Shown here: positions 17,577 through 26,200 of the stretch, one piece after another
Layout of the letters: each line of letters opens with the position of its first letter
Numbering within the stretch: the stretch's first letter is position 1
Assembly (NCBI RefSeq): GCF_020567525.1
Contig: NZ_JAJCVI010000009.1
Location: forward strand, 1 to 42,656
Direction of reading: 5' to 3'
DNA: 42,656 nt
Origin: Halorubellus salinus
Lineage (GTDB): Archaea > Halobacteriota > Halobacteria > Halobacteriales > Natrialbaceae
Notes under the pieces: generated by a model
What the model was told of the DNA's origin: nothing
Database searches by the model: none
The model's input: only the letters and a program-made list of their open reading frames with translations
Made by a program: the position numbers and the translations under genes

Positions 17577-18686
17577 ATGAAGTCAAGACGGGGTGTCCTG
17601 GCAGCGAGCGCAACTGTCAGTGCGGCCGCATTGGCGGGGTGTGCGTCGCGGTTACCCGGGGTGGGTGCCGGCGACGACGACGACGTACCGACGACGACGA
17701 CCAAACAGTTCGACGACAGCGACACCTACGTGGGGATGGTGTACGCGACCGGTGGCCTCGGCGACGACTCGTTCAACGACATGGCCAACCGTGGCATCAA
17801 GCGCTCCCGCGTCGAGTACGGCGTCGAGTACAAGAACGAGGTACCGGCGTCGCCCGACGAGATGCAGGACCTGCAGAGCGGGTACGCCGCCTCGTCGAAC
17901 CCGGACTTCGACCTCGCGGTCTGCGTCGGGTTCCTCCAGACGGACCCGCTCAAGCAGACCGCGAAGGCTCACGACGACCAGCGGTTCATGCTCATCGACT
18001 CCGTCGTCGACCGCGACAACGTCGCGAACTACGTCTTCAAGGAACACGAAGGGTCGTTCCTCGTCGGCCACCTGTCCGCGCTCCTCTCGACGCGAGAGTT
18101 CGCCGCGGGCGCCGGGCGCACGAACCCGGACGCGACGACCGTCGGGTTCGTCGGCGGCATCGAGTCCGGACTCATCAAGAAGTTCGAGGCCGGGTTCAGG
18201 GCCGGCGTCGACCAGGTCGACGAACCGGTCGACGTGCAGACGACGTACGTCGGCGCGTTCGACGACGTCGAGGGCGGGAAGGAGGCCGCCGCGAAGATGT
18301 ACGACGACGGTGCGGACGTCGTCTATCACGCCGCTGGCGGCACTGGCCTCGGCGTGTTCCAGGCCGCGCAGGAACGCGGGCGGTTCGCGATGGGCGTGGA
18401 CTCAGACCAGTCCGAGAGCGACCCGCGGTACGCGAACGTCATCCCCGCGAGCATGGTCAAGCGCGTCGACACCGCCGTCTTCCAGGCGGTCGGGAACGTC
18501 GTCGACGGGGCGTTCCAGGGTGGGAGCGTCAACTCGCTCGGGCTCGCCGAGAACGGCGTCGAACTCGTCTACGGCAGCTCCCTCGGAGGCGAGATCCCGG
18601 GGGACGTCGTCGACGCGGTCGCGGCGTCCCGCGAAGGCATCGTGAACGGCGACATCAGCGTCCCGACGACGCCGGAGGGGAACTGA
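17577..18686 (+). CDS. BMP-family substrate-binding lipoprotein (PnrA-like)
   Basis: The 369-residue product has a Tat-type lipoprotein signal: twin arginines at 4-5 (SRRGVLAAS) and lipobox LAGC with Cys22, so it is exported folded and lipid-anchored outside. The mature part is a periplasmic-binding fold of the basic membrane protein (BMP/PnrA/Med) family: VGMVYATGGLGDDSFNDMA, then VCVGFLQTDPLK, EGSFLVGHLSALLS, VGFVGGIESGLIKKFEAGF and YHAAGGTGLGVFQAA. Characterised members bind nucleosides, or purine-like ligands. BMP proteins normally sit with two permeases and an ATPase; none is here. Instead a transducer gene follows after one base. Most likely a chemosensory receptor protein; a transport role with distant permeases cannot be excluded. 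Confidence 0.85.
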   Translation: MKSRRGVLAASATVSAAALAGCASRLPGVGAGDDDDVPTTTTKQFDDSDTYVGMVYATGGLGDDSFNDMANRGIKRSRVEYGVEYKNEVPASPDEMQDLQSGYAASSNPDFDLAVCVGFLQTDPLKQTAKAHDDQRFMLIDSVVDRDNVANYVFKEHEGSFLVGHLSALLSTREFAAGAGRTNPDATTVGFVGGIESGLIKKFEAGFRAGVDQVDEPVDVQTTYVGAFDDVEGGKEAAAKMYDDGADVVYHAAGGTGLGVFQAAQERGRFAMGVDSDQSESDPRYANVIPASMVKRVDTAVFQAVGNVVDGAFQGGSVNSLGLAENGVELVYGSSLGGEIPGDVVDAVAASREGIVNGDISVPTTPEGN

Positions 18687-18687
18687 G

Positions 18688-21192
18688 ATGAGCGACGATA
18701 CCTCCATCGCGGCGATGCTGACGCCCGGATTCGTCCGGCGGCGGTACTCGGTGAAGTTCGCGGTATCCATCCTCCTCGTCGTCCTCGTCATCGGCGCGGC
18801 GGGATTCTACGGCTACCAGCAGACGAAGCAGACCGTGGAGACGAACACGAAGTCCCAGCTCCGCGAGGCGAGCGACCTGCGGGCGGCGGCGCTCTCGGGG
18901 TGGACCGAGAGCATCCGCGACCAGACGCGGTCGGTGTCCGCCGGCGGTTCGCTGCGGACGACCGGCGACGCGGAGTCGTACCTGCAGACCGAGCAATCGC
19001 GGTTGTCCGACGACATCCTCGGCATCCACCTCGTGAACAGCTCCACGAACAGCGTGATGGCGAGCACGGACCCGATATCCGGGTTCGAACTGTCGAAGCT
19101 CGGCGTGCCGTGGGCGAACGCGCAGGTGACCTCGGGGTCCGCGGAGGCGTCGGACCGCGTGTGGATCTCGAACAGTTCGTACGAGTCGCCGCTGATGCCG
19201 TACACGCGCGGCCAGGTGGTGGCGTTCGCGAGCGCGGTCCCGAACACCGACGACCGGTACGTGGTCGTCGTGACGCGCATCCAGTCGCGTCTCGACACGG
19301 TCAAGGGCGGTGAGACGGCCGGCCAGACCCAGATCGTGAACGCGAGCGGCGGGACGGTCCTGGATTCGGGGAGTCAGGTCGAGTCGTCGCTGCACGGTAA
19401 CGCGCTCTCGACGGCTCGCGAGTCCGGCGACCCGCAGTTCCAGCAGGCCGACGGCGAGGTGTACGCGTACTCGCGCGTCGACGGCACGGACTGGGTGGCG
19501 ATGACGAGCGTCGACACCGCGCAGGCGTTCCAGGTCAGGAACGCGGTCGGGCAGTACGTGTTGTTCATCGTGCTGTCGGCGCTCGGGATGCTCGCGGTCG
19601 GCGCGGTCGTGCTCGGCCGGCAGACGGTGACGCCGCTGGCGCGTCTCCGTGACCGTGCGAGCGAGATGGAGGACGGCGAGTTGAACGTCGACCTGCAGAC
19701 GAACCGCGTCGACGAGATCGGCCGGCTGTACGGGGCGTTCGAGTCGATGCGCGACTCGCTCCGCGACCAGATCCAGGAGGCCGAGACGGCACGGGAGCGC
19801 GCCGAGACGGCTCGCGAGGAGGCCGAGCAGTTGAACCGGCACCTGGAGCGGAAGGCCGACGAGTACAGCGACGTGATGGGGTCGGTCAGCGACGGTGACC
19901 TGACGGCGCGGATGGATACGGCGTCGGAGAACGAGGCGATGTCCGAGATCGCGCGCGAGTTCAACGGGATGATCGGCGAGATCGACCGGACGGTCGCGAA
20001 CCTGCGGACGTTCGCGACGGACGTCGCGAGCGCGAGCGAGGAGGTCACTGCGTCGAGCGAGGAGGTCCAGAGCGCGAGTCGGCAGGTCAGCGAGAGCGTG
20101 CAGTCCATCAGCGACGGTGCGGAACGCCAGAACGAGCAGTTCCAGGCGGTCAGTGGCGAGATGGAGTCGCTGTCGACGACGACCGAGGAGATCGCGGCGA
20201 CGACGAACGAGGTCGCGGACATCGCCGAGCGGACCGCCGAGACCGGTCGCGAGGGGCGGGACGCGGCGGAGGACGCCATCGAGGGGATGGCGGAGCTCGA
20301 GTCCGGGTCGGAGTCCGCGGTTGCGGCGATCGAGGACCTCGAGAGCGAGATGGCCCAGATCGACGAGCTCATCGAGTTCATCGGCGACATCGCGAAGGAG
20401 ACGAACATGCTCGCGCTGAACGCGAACATCGAGGCGTCTCGTGGCGGGAGCGAGGCGGCGGCCGAGGACGAGGGGTTCGCGGTCGTCGCACAGGAGGTCA
20501 AGGAGCTCGCGAGCGAGACGAAGGACGCGGCCGACGACATCGAGGCGCGCCTGGAGAGCATCCAGGATCAGACGGACGCGACGGTCGCGGAGGTCCAGCA
20601 GACCGCGGACCAGGTCGCGGAGCACACGGAGCGCGTCGAGGATGCCGCGGGCGCGCTCGACGAGATCGCGGCGTACGCCCAGGAGACGAACGAGGGCGTC
20701 CAGGAGATCTCGGCGACGACCGAGGAGCAGGCGGCGAGCACCGAGGAGGTCGTCGCGATGGTGTCGGAGGCGGCGACGATCAGCGAGGAGACGACGTCGG
20801 AGGCGGAGAACGTGGCGGCGGCGGCCGAGGAGCAGACGGCGTCGCTCTCGGAGGTCACGGAGAGCGCGGGGCATCTCGCGCAGCGTGCCTCGCAGTTGAG
20901 TCAGGCGCTCGACCGTTTCGACACGCAGTCGTCGGCGTCGGCGGACGAGGGGTTCGTCGCGGACGCCGAGGCTGACGTGGAGTTCGACGCGGCGGACGTC
21001 GCGGCTGACGACGCGTCCACGGACGCGAGCGCGGTCGAGGACGGCGCGTCGGCGGACGCGAGCCCGCTGGCTGACGCTGGCGGCGAGTCCGGCGCGGCTG
21101 GCGGTGACGCGACCGGCGACGAAGGGTCGTCCGAGGACGGTGACGGGCTCGGTGACGACGCGTTCGAGTTCGGCACCGGCGACGACGCCTGA
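18688..21192 (+). CDS. Methyl-accepting chemotaxis transducer (Htr-type)
   Basis: The 834-residue transducer has a membrane helix at about 23-43, an extracytoplasmic sensor domain of some 240 residues, a second helix at about 289-311, then two HAMP domains (about 312-365 and 395-450) and a long cytoplasmic coiled coil. The signalling tip is clear: DIAKETNMLALNANIEASRG, then EGFAVVAQEVKELASET, with a short acidic insert (GSEAAAEDE) common in haloarchaeal Htrs. Gln/Glu pairs suited to methylation flank it. The C-terminus is a disordered Ala/Asp/Ser tail. It starts one base after the lipoprotein stop, so the two are co-translated. The tip would signal to CheW/CheA, not present here. Confidence 0.92.
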   Translation: MSDDTSIAAMLTPGFVRRRYSVKFAVSILLVVLVIGAAGFYGYQQTKQTVETNTKSQLREASDLRAAALSGWTESIRDQTRSVSAGGSLRTTGDAESYLQTEQSRLSDDILGIHLVNSSTNSVMASTDPISGFELSKLGVPWANAQVTSGSAEASDRVWISNSSYESPLMPYTRGQVVAFASAVPNTDDRYVVVVTRIQSRLDTVKGGETAGQTQIVNASGGTVLDSGSQVESSLHGNALSTARESGDPQFQQADGEVYAYSRVDGTDWVAMTSVDTAQAFQVRNAVGQYVLFIVLSALGMLAVGAVVLGRQTVTPLARLRDRASEMEDGELNVDLQTNRVDEIGRLYGAFESMRDSLRDQIQEAETARERAETAREEAEQLNRHLERKADEYSDVMGSVSDGDLTARMDTASENEAMSEIAREFNGMIGEIDRTVANLRTFATDVASASEEVTASSEEVQSASRQVSESVQSISDGAERQNEQFQAVSGEMESLSTTTEEIAATTNEVADIAERTAETGREGRDAAEDAIEGMAELESGSESAVAAIEDLESEMAQIDELIEFIGDIAKETNMLALNANIEASRGGSEAAAEDEGFAVVAQEVKELASETKDAADDIEARLESIQDQTDATVAEVQQTADQVAEHTERVEDAAGALDEIAAYAQETNEGVQEISATTEEQAASTEEVVAMVSEAATISEETTSEAENVAAAAEEQTASLSEVTESAGHLAQRASQLSQALDRFDTQSSASADEGFVADAEADVEFDAADVAADDASTDASAVEDGASADASPLADAGGESGAAGGDATGDEGSSEDGDGLGDDAFEFGTGDDA

Positions 21193-21258
21193 CGGCTCTC
21201 GGGGTCCCGTGCGGTCGTTTCTTTTCGAGCGGTGGGCGGTTGCTTCTGGGTGACGTGG

Positions 21259-22152
21259 TCAGTGCCGACTGAGTCGCGGGGCGACGAGGAGCTGGACGCG
21301 GCCGTGGCCGTCGGCGACGTCGTAGCCGAACGCGACGGGGGCGTCCTCGTCGAGGTGGGCGTCGACGGGCGCGTCGGCGGGGAGGACGCGGGTGAGTGCG
21401 GTGAGGTAGTCGACGGAGAACAGCGACCCGGCGGGGGCGGGGTCGACGGCGTGGCAGTCGTCGGCGTGGCGTTCGAAGTCGACGGTGTCGGCGTCGCCGT
21501 CGGCGTGCGCGTGGAAGCGGTCGGGGTCGGTGTCGAGGCCGAGTTCGAGGGTGTCGGCGACCATGTCGGCGGCGTCGATGGCGCGCGCGAGGACGCGGCC
21601 GTCGACGGTGACGGTGGCGTCGAGGTCGGCGGCGATGGCGACGGTGTCCGGTGGGGCGCGGACGGTGTCGGGGTCGAGGAGTGCGAGCTGGTACGCGAGT
21701 TCGTCGACGTGGACGTGGAGCGTTCGCGTGGAGGTATCGACGGCGAGTTCGACGGGGTCGTCGCTGGCGGCGAGCGCGACGACGTCCTGGAGGCGGTCGA
21801 GGGCGACGCCGAAGCGCAGGCTGGTGGCGTCGTAGCTGTCGAAGGCGTCGGCGTCGAGGTCGAGGTCGACCATGCCGACGGTCGCGGCGTCGATGGCGGT
21901 GATGGCGAGGCCGTCGGGTGAGACGTCGACGATGCACTCGTCGACGACGACGCTCGCCGCGTCGAGGACGGCGGTGAGCGTGCTCGCCGGCGCGATGGCG
22001 TGGAGGCCGGTGTCCTCGGGGTCGCAGTCGGTTGTCCCGCCGGTCGGGTGTTCGTCGTCGGTGCTTGCGCTAGGGTGTTCGTCGTCGGTGCTTGCGCTCG
22101 GGTGTTCGTCGTCGGTGCGTCGGGTCGCGTCGGGTGTGGTATCGGGTTGCAT
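21259..22152 (-). CDS. Divergent PCNA-like sliding clamp, lysine-free
   Basis: The 297-residue product aligns along its length with haloarchaeal PCNA: LDAASVVVDECIVDVSPDGL, ATVGMVDLDLDADAFDSYDA, LLDPDTVRAPPD, RAIDAADMVADTLELG, GSLFSVDYLTALTRVLP and the C-terminal VAPRLSRH. Before the fold is an extension of about 48 residues with three copies of TDDEHPSAS-like units. There is no lysine in the whole protein, while canonical PCNA uses lysines to contact DNA. ATG at 22152 is chosen because the TATA-like GCTTATCGC (22225-22233) would start the mRNA at about 22202, after the longer in-frame ATG at 22224. Either a paralogue beside a normal pcn gene, or a strongly drifted sole clamp. Confidence 0.8.
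   Translation of the reverse strand: MQPDTTPDATRRTDDEHPSASTDDEHPSASTDDEHPTGGTTDCDPEDTGLHAIAPASTLTAVLDAASVVVDECIVDVSPDGLAITAIDAATVGMVDLDLDADAFDSYDATSLRFGVALDRLQDVVALAASDDPVELAVDTSTRTLHVHVDELAYQLALLDPDTVRAPPDTVAIAADLDATVTVDGRVLARAIDAADMVADTLELGLDTDPDRFHAHADGDADTVDFERHADDCHAVDPAPAGSLFSVDYLTALTRVLPADAPVDAHLDEDAPVAFGYDVADGHGRVQLLVAPRLSRH
22044..22124 (-). repeat. 27-bp in-frame tandem repeat in the PCNA-like gene
   Basis: Three adjacent 27-bp units encode TDDEHPSAS, TDDEHPSAS and TDDEHPTGG. The first two are almost identical at the DNA level, which suggests a recent duplication in frame. Confidence 0.9.
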
Positions 22153-22497
22153 GTGCGTGGTCCGTGGGTCGCGGCGGCGCGGTCGAGTGTGGCGTGCGGG
22201 CCTGCGCCTGACCTCGTTGGGCAAGCGATAAGCCGGCGGCTACGGGAGTCACGCACGTGGTGCGGGACTCGGCTCGTGCCACGGCGACCGGTCGTGCACT
22301 CGCGAGCCTGCCAGGGTGGGCGAGTGCGCGACGTCGGTTCGGTGCCGTTCTGGTTCGCGACGACCGCGACCTGTTCGGTCACGAGCGGGAACTACCTGAT
22401 AAGGATTGCCTAGCCGAACCGAGACGAACCCTCGTAGATAACCCGTATCGAATTATATTTCTGCCTTCACGCGTAAATCCGTAATCGTATTCCGATT
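22153..22497. promoter_or_regulatory. Divergent promoter region between the PCNA-like and unknown genes
   Basis: 345 bases. On the minus side is the TATA-like element at 22225-22233 and a leader of about 50 nt. On the plus side an AT-rich block (AATTATATTT, about 22451-22460) gives a start near 22481. An exact inverted repeat TAATCG-TATTC-CGATTA (22482-22498) ends on the A of the start codon of the next gene, so it would cover the transcription and translation start. No gene is seen in the GC-rich middle. Confidence 0.5.
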
Positions 22498-23061
22498 ATG
22501 CCTGATTCGTCAGTTCGCGACCGAGGCGTCCTCACGAGCGCGGACCGCGCGTACCTCCGCGGCGACCGCACGTACGGGAGCGTCCAGGCCGAACGGAACG
22601 CTCGCGCCCGCATCCGGCAGCGCGTACTCGACGCCCTGCTCGACTTCGAGACCCTCGTCGAGGGCCTCGACGACCGCGACCTCGACCTCGTCTTCGCGTC
22701 CTCGCTCGCGGACCGCGACGGCACCGAAGCCTTCGACGCGCTCGTCTCCACCGTCGCGTTCCTCTACCGCGGCGTCGACCGCACCGACCTCGACTTCGAG
22801 ACCGTCCTCCGCGAAGGCGTGAACCTCGCCGAGGCCGCCGACGACCGCGCCGCCACCGTCTCGCTCGACGTCACGAACCACGACCTCGACGTCGACCACC
22901 TCACCGGGAAGCTAGAGGCCGGCGAGTCGCTGTCGCTCACCGAGATCGCGTACCTCTACGAGTCCACCGAGGTCGGTCGCGACGAGCTCGCGACGTACTT
23001 CGACGACGACGCGGGCGAACTCGACGACGGCCGCGTGCAGTCGAAGGTCACCGACTACTGA
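22498..23061 (+). CDS. Conserved haloarchaeal protein of unknown function
   Basis: A soluble, acidic protein of 187 residues. It opens with RDRGVLTSADRAYLRGDR, a motif seen at the start of several haloarchaeal hypothetical proteins, followed by a basic helix (QAERNARARIRQRVLDALLD) and further helices. Near the C-terminus LSLTEIAYLYESTEVGRDEL could be a small helix-turn-helix-like element. No catalytic motif. The 6-bp inverted repeat that touches its start codon would suit autoregulation. Not recognised as a named family. Confidence 0.75.
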   Translation: MPDSSVRDRGVLTSADRAYLRGDRTYGSVQAERNARARIRQRVLDALLDFETLVEGLDDRDLDLVFASSLADRDGTEAFDALVSTVAFLYRGVDRTDLDFETVLREGVNLAEAADDRAATVSLDVTNHDLDVDHLTGKLEAGESLSLTEIAYLYESTEVGRDELATYFDDDAGELDDGRVQSKVTDY

Positions 23062-23127
23062 CCGCGGACTGCCATTCCAGCGTGGGGGAAGACACTTTCC
23101 GGTGGGCGTCGCGCATCCGACCATCGG

Positions 23128-24495
23128 ATGGTCCACGCCGAGGCTCCCCTCCCGTCGAGCGTCGAGCGAGCGGTCGCCGCGGTCGCGAGCGCCCAGCGGC
23201 GCGTCGACGCCGCGCTCGTCGGGCGCTGGCGCGTCCTCGTGGTCGTCCTCGCCACGCTCGCACAGACGACGTCGGCGCTGCGCGTGCTCTCGCGTCCCGG
23301 GTATCCACGCCTCCGTGACTCGAAGATCTTCGAGTACGTCGGCTGGCAGCTCGCCCGCGGCACCACGCTGTACGTCGAGACGTTCGAGGTGAAACCGCCG
23401 CTGTCGTTCGAGACGACCGCCGTCCTCTCCGTGCTCGCGGGCGACGACCAGCTGCTGTACCATCACCTGAACGTCGCCGTGACCTGCGTCGCCGCGGTCG
23501 TCGCGGTCGCGCTCGTCGCGGAGTTCACGCACGCACTCACCGGCGAGCCCGCGGCCGCGGTCGCCGCAGCGTGTTCGCTGTACCTCCTCCCGCAGTTCGC
23601 GCTCCGCGCCGGGTTCGGGTTCAAGGCGAAGTACTTCGTGCTCGCGACCGGCCTGCTCGCGCTCTGGCTCGCGCACGACGACCACGGCAGGCTCGGTCGG
23701 GGGCCGAGCGACGTGCTCGCGGGCGTGGCGGCGGCGGCCGCGGTCGGGTACTGGCAGCTCGCCGCGGTCGTCCCGGTCGTGGTGCTCGGGCTGGCGGCGC
23801 GACGCGGTCGCCGTGCGGTCGGGCGCGTCGTCGCGGGCGGCGCGGTCGCGAGCCTCGTCGTCCTCGCGCCGGTGCTCGCCGCGGGCGTCGACGGCGTCGT
23901 CGCGATGCTGAACCAGACCGTCCTCGTCTCGCGGTACGCGACCCAGGGCGGGAGCGCGCTCGACCGGGCGGTTCGCGCACCGAACATGCTGTACTGGGGC
24001 CGACCGCTGTTCGCCGTCGGACTCGTCGGGCTCGCGGTCGCCGCGGTCCGCGACTGCGACCGCGCGTGGCCGCTCGCAGCGTGCGGCGCGTGGTTCCTCG
24101 CCGTCGTCGTCGCGTTCGACCTGGACGCCGCCCCGGACCTGTTCCCCACGCTCGCGTTCGTCGCGGTCGGCGTCGGCGTCGTCGCCGGCCGTCGCACTCC
24201 CGCCGTCCGCGGCGTCGTCCTCGCACTCGCGGTCGTGGCCGCGGTCGTGAACGTCGCCTTCCTCGGCGGGTTCGGCGTCGTCGTCGAGCCGTTCGACCTC
24301 GCCGACGAACCGCCGACGGTCGCGGAGCCGGAGACCGTGGACGCGCCGTACTCGACCGCCGAACATCACGCACTCCTCTGGTACGGGATTCCGGCGGAGA
24401 CCTGCCACGTCTTCTTCGGGCCGACCCAGCAGGCGTGGGTCGCCGCGGTCGACGGCGACCCGACCGCCGACCGCTGTCGGACGACGTTCCCCTGA
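23128..24495 (+). CDS. GT-C-like multi-pass membrane protein
   Basis: The 455-residue product has about ten hydrophobic segments. The first loop after the first helix contains RLRDSKIFEYVGWQLARG and then ETFEVKPPLSFETTAVLSVL. This arrangement of an acidic residue in the first extracytoplasmic loop and a KPP motif is typical of GT-C glycosyltransferases of the PMT/ArnT type that use lipid-linked sugars (often annotated dolichyl-phosphate-mannose mannosyltransferase-like in haloarchaea). A short C-terminal soluble domain ends with HVFFGPTQQAWVAAVDGD. Probable role: adding a sugar to lipid-linked or surface glycans; donor and acceptor unknown. Followed 108 bases later by a polyprenyl synthase, which may be chance. 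Confidence 0.65.
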   Translation: MVHAEAPLPSSVERAVAAVASAQRRVDAALVGRWRVLVVVLATLAQTTSALRVLSRPGYPRLRDSKIFEYVGWQLARGTTLYVETFEVKPPLSFETTAVLSVLAGDDQLLYHHLNVAVTCVAAVVAVALVAEFTHALTGEPAAAVAAACSLYLLPQFALRAGFGFKAKYFVLATGLLALWLAHDDHGRLGRGPSDVLAGVAAAAAVGYWQLAAVVPVVVLGLAARRGRRAVGRVVAGGAVASLVVLAPVLAAGVDGVVAMLNQTVLVSRYATQGGSALDRAVRAPNMLYWGRPLFAVGLVGLAVAAVRDCDRAWPLAACGAWFLAVVVAFDLDAAPDLFPTLAFVAVGVGVVAGRRTPAVRGVVLALAVVAAVVNVAFLGGFGVVVEPFDLADEPPTVAEPETVDAPYSTAEHHALLWYGIPAETCHVFFGPTQQAWVAAVDGDPTADRCRTTFP

Positions 24496-24603
24496 CAGCT
24501 CCGGGGTCCGTCGCTCGCGACGACGACCGGTCGATTGATACGCGCAGAACCACGGTCGCCCAATCCGTCACCTACTTGCCAGGGACGCGCCTAGGCGCTG
24601 GCA

Positions 24604-25446
24604 ATGGAGTTTCTGGAGCGACGTCAGGGGCTCGTGAACGACCGGTTGCGGGAGGTGCTGTCGGCGGTGGAGCCGGCGGCGCTCCGCGAGCAGGTCGAGC
24701 ACGTGTCGCTCTCGGGTGGGAAGCGCGTGCGACCGGTGGTGACAGTGCTCGCGTGCGAGGCGGCGGGCGGCGACGCCGAGGACGCCGTCGACTACGGCGT
24801 CGGCATCGAGCTCGTGCACAACGCGTCGCTCGTCATCGACGACATCATCGACAAGTCCGACCTGCGGCGCGGGACGGCGTCGGCGTGGACGGAGTACGGG
24901 CACGGGCCCGCCATCGTGGCGAGCGACGGCCTGCTCGGGGAGGCGTTCGCGCTCTTCAGTCAGGACCCGCAGGCGACGCAGGTCGTCGCGGAGGCGATGG
25001 CCGAGCTCGGTGAGGGCGAGGCGACGGAGCTCGCGGCGATGCCGACGAACGAGGACGAGTACATGGAGCTCGCGCGCCGGAAGACGGGCGCGTTGTTCCG
25101 GGCGGCGGCGGAGCTGGGGGCTATCGCGGCGGACGCGGACCCGTACACGGTCGAGAAGCTCGGCGAGTACGCCGAGCGCGTGGGCGTGGCGTTCCAGATC
25201 CGTGACGACGTGCTGGACGAGACGGCGGACGCGGAGGAGCTGGGGAAGCCGACGGGCATCGACGAGGCGATGGAGCGCCCGTCGGTCGTGCAGGTCACGG
25301 AGCTGTCGGCGGCGGAGGCGACCGAGCGCGCGGAGGCGGAGTCGGAGGCGGCGCTCGACGCGCTGGCGGTGGTCGACGCGGACGACACTGAGGCCGGGCA
25401 GTACCTCCGTGACCTCGCGCGGTTCGTCGTCGTCCGCGAGCGCTGA
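24604..25446 (+). CDS. idsA: Geranylgeranyl/polyprenyl diphosphate synthase
   Basis: The 280-residue trans-prenyltransferase condenses isopentenyl diphosphate with allylic diphosphates to make chains for archaeal lipids, quinones or carotenoids. Family motifs: the GGKRVRP loop near residue 38-44, the first Asp-rich motif LVIDDIIDKSDLRRG, and the second, FQIRDDVLDETAD. It is shorter than many homologues (often 320-350 residues), since it lacks an extended N-terminus; ATG at 24604 puts GGKRVRP at a normal distance. Chain length cannot be set safely from sequence. A general name (short- or medium-chain synthase) is the safest. Confidence 0.88.
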   Translation: MEFLERRQGLVNDRLREVLSAVEPAALREQVEHVSLSGGKRVRPVVTVLACEAAGGDAEDAVDYGVGIELVHNASLVIDDIIDKSDLRRGTASAWTEYGHGPAIVASDGLLGEAFALFSQDPQATQVVAEAMAELGEGEATELAAMPTNEDEYMELARRKTGALFRAAAELGAIAADADPYTVEKLGEYAERVGVAFQIRDDVLDETADAEELGKPTGIDEAMERPSVVQVTELSAAEATERAEAESEAALDALAVVDADDTEAGQYLRDLARFVVVRER

Positions 25447-25603
25447 GTCGCGCGACGCTTCTCTTCGTGCCCGCTAGGGCCTGTACTCGTCGAGAGCGAC
25501 TGCTGTGGGCGTCGAGCGTGGTCACGCCTCCTCGCCCGACGACCATCATCTCATTTCTGGAACCCATAACGTGTTTGTGGAGGGCGAGTGGTGCTCGGAG
25601 TGC

Positions 25604-26200
25604 ATGTACACCGGCGTCGTTCGCCACACCGGTCGCATCGCTTCGGTCGACGACTACCACGACGGCGCGGCCCTCCACGTCGCGACCCCCGACCTCGGCC
25701 TCGAACCGGGAGAAAGCGTCGCCGTCGACGGCGTCTGCCTCACCGTCGAGGCGACGGCCGACGACGGGTTCCGTGCGTTCGCGTCCGACGAGACCGTCGC
25801 GTGCACCGCGCTCGTCGAACGCGCGGGCGACCCCGTCAACCTCGAAGCCCCCGTCTCGCTCCGGGACGCACTCGACGGCCACCTCACGAAGGGTACCGTC
25901 GACACCGTCACCACGGTCGAGCGCGTCGACCGCGAGAGCGAGGACGGCACGTGGACGTACCACGTCGCCATCCCCGACGGGCACGCCCGCCACGTCGCCG
26001 CGAAGGGCGCGGTGGCGCTGGACGGCGTGAGCCTCACCGTCGACCGCGTCGACGACGGCCGCGGGACGTTCGCGGTCGCGGTCGTCCCCGAGACCCGCGA
26101 CCGCACCACGCTCTCCGAGCGCGGCGCCGGTGACAGCGTGCACTTCGAGGCGGACGTCCTCGCGCGGTACGCGGCCCGCGCCAGCGAGGTCGGGACGTGA
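25604..26200 (+). CDS. ribE: Riboflavin synthase, bacterial-type
   Basis: The 198-residue enzyme turns two lumazine molecules into riboflavin plus the pyrimidinedione. It has two similar barrel halves: the first begins MYTGVVRHTGRI and holds ESVAVDGVCLTVE, the second holds GAVALDGVSLTVDRV, the duplicated D-G-V-x-L-T-V signature. MYTG at 25604 is taken as the start because riboflavin synthases begin with a Phe/Tyr-Thr-Gly motif; the in-frame upstream stretch of 33 codons is unlikely coding. A TATA-like CCCATAACG (about 25563-25571) lies 30-35 bases upstream. Several archaeal groups use an unrelated RibC; this trimeric form is bacterial-type. The GTGA overlap couples it to ribH. Confidence 0.93.
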   Translation: MYTGVVRHTGRIASVDDYHDGAALHVATPDLGLEPGESVAVDGVCLTVEATADDGFRAFASDETVACTALVERAGDPVNLEAPVSLRDALDGHLTKGTVDTVTTVERVDRESEDGTWTYHVAIPDGHARHVAAKGAVALDGVSLTVDRVDDGRGTFAVAVVPETRDRTTLSERGAGDSVHFEADVLARYAARASEVGT

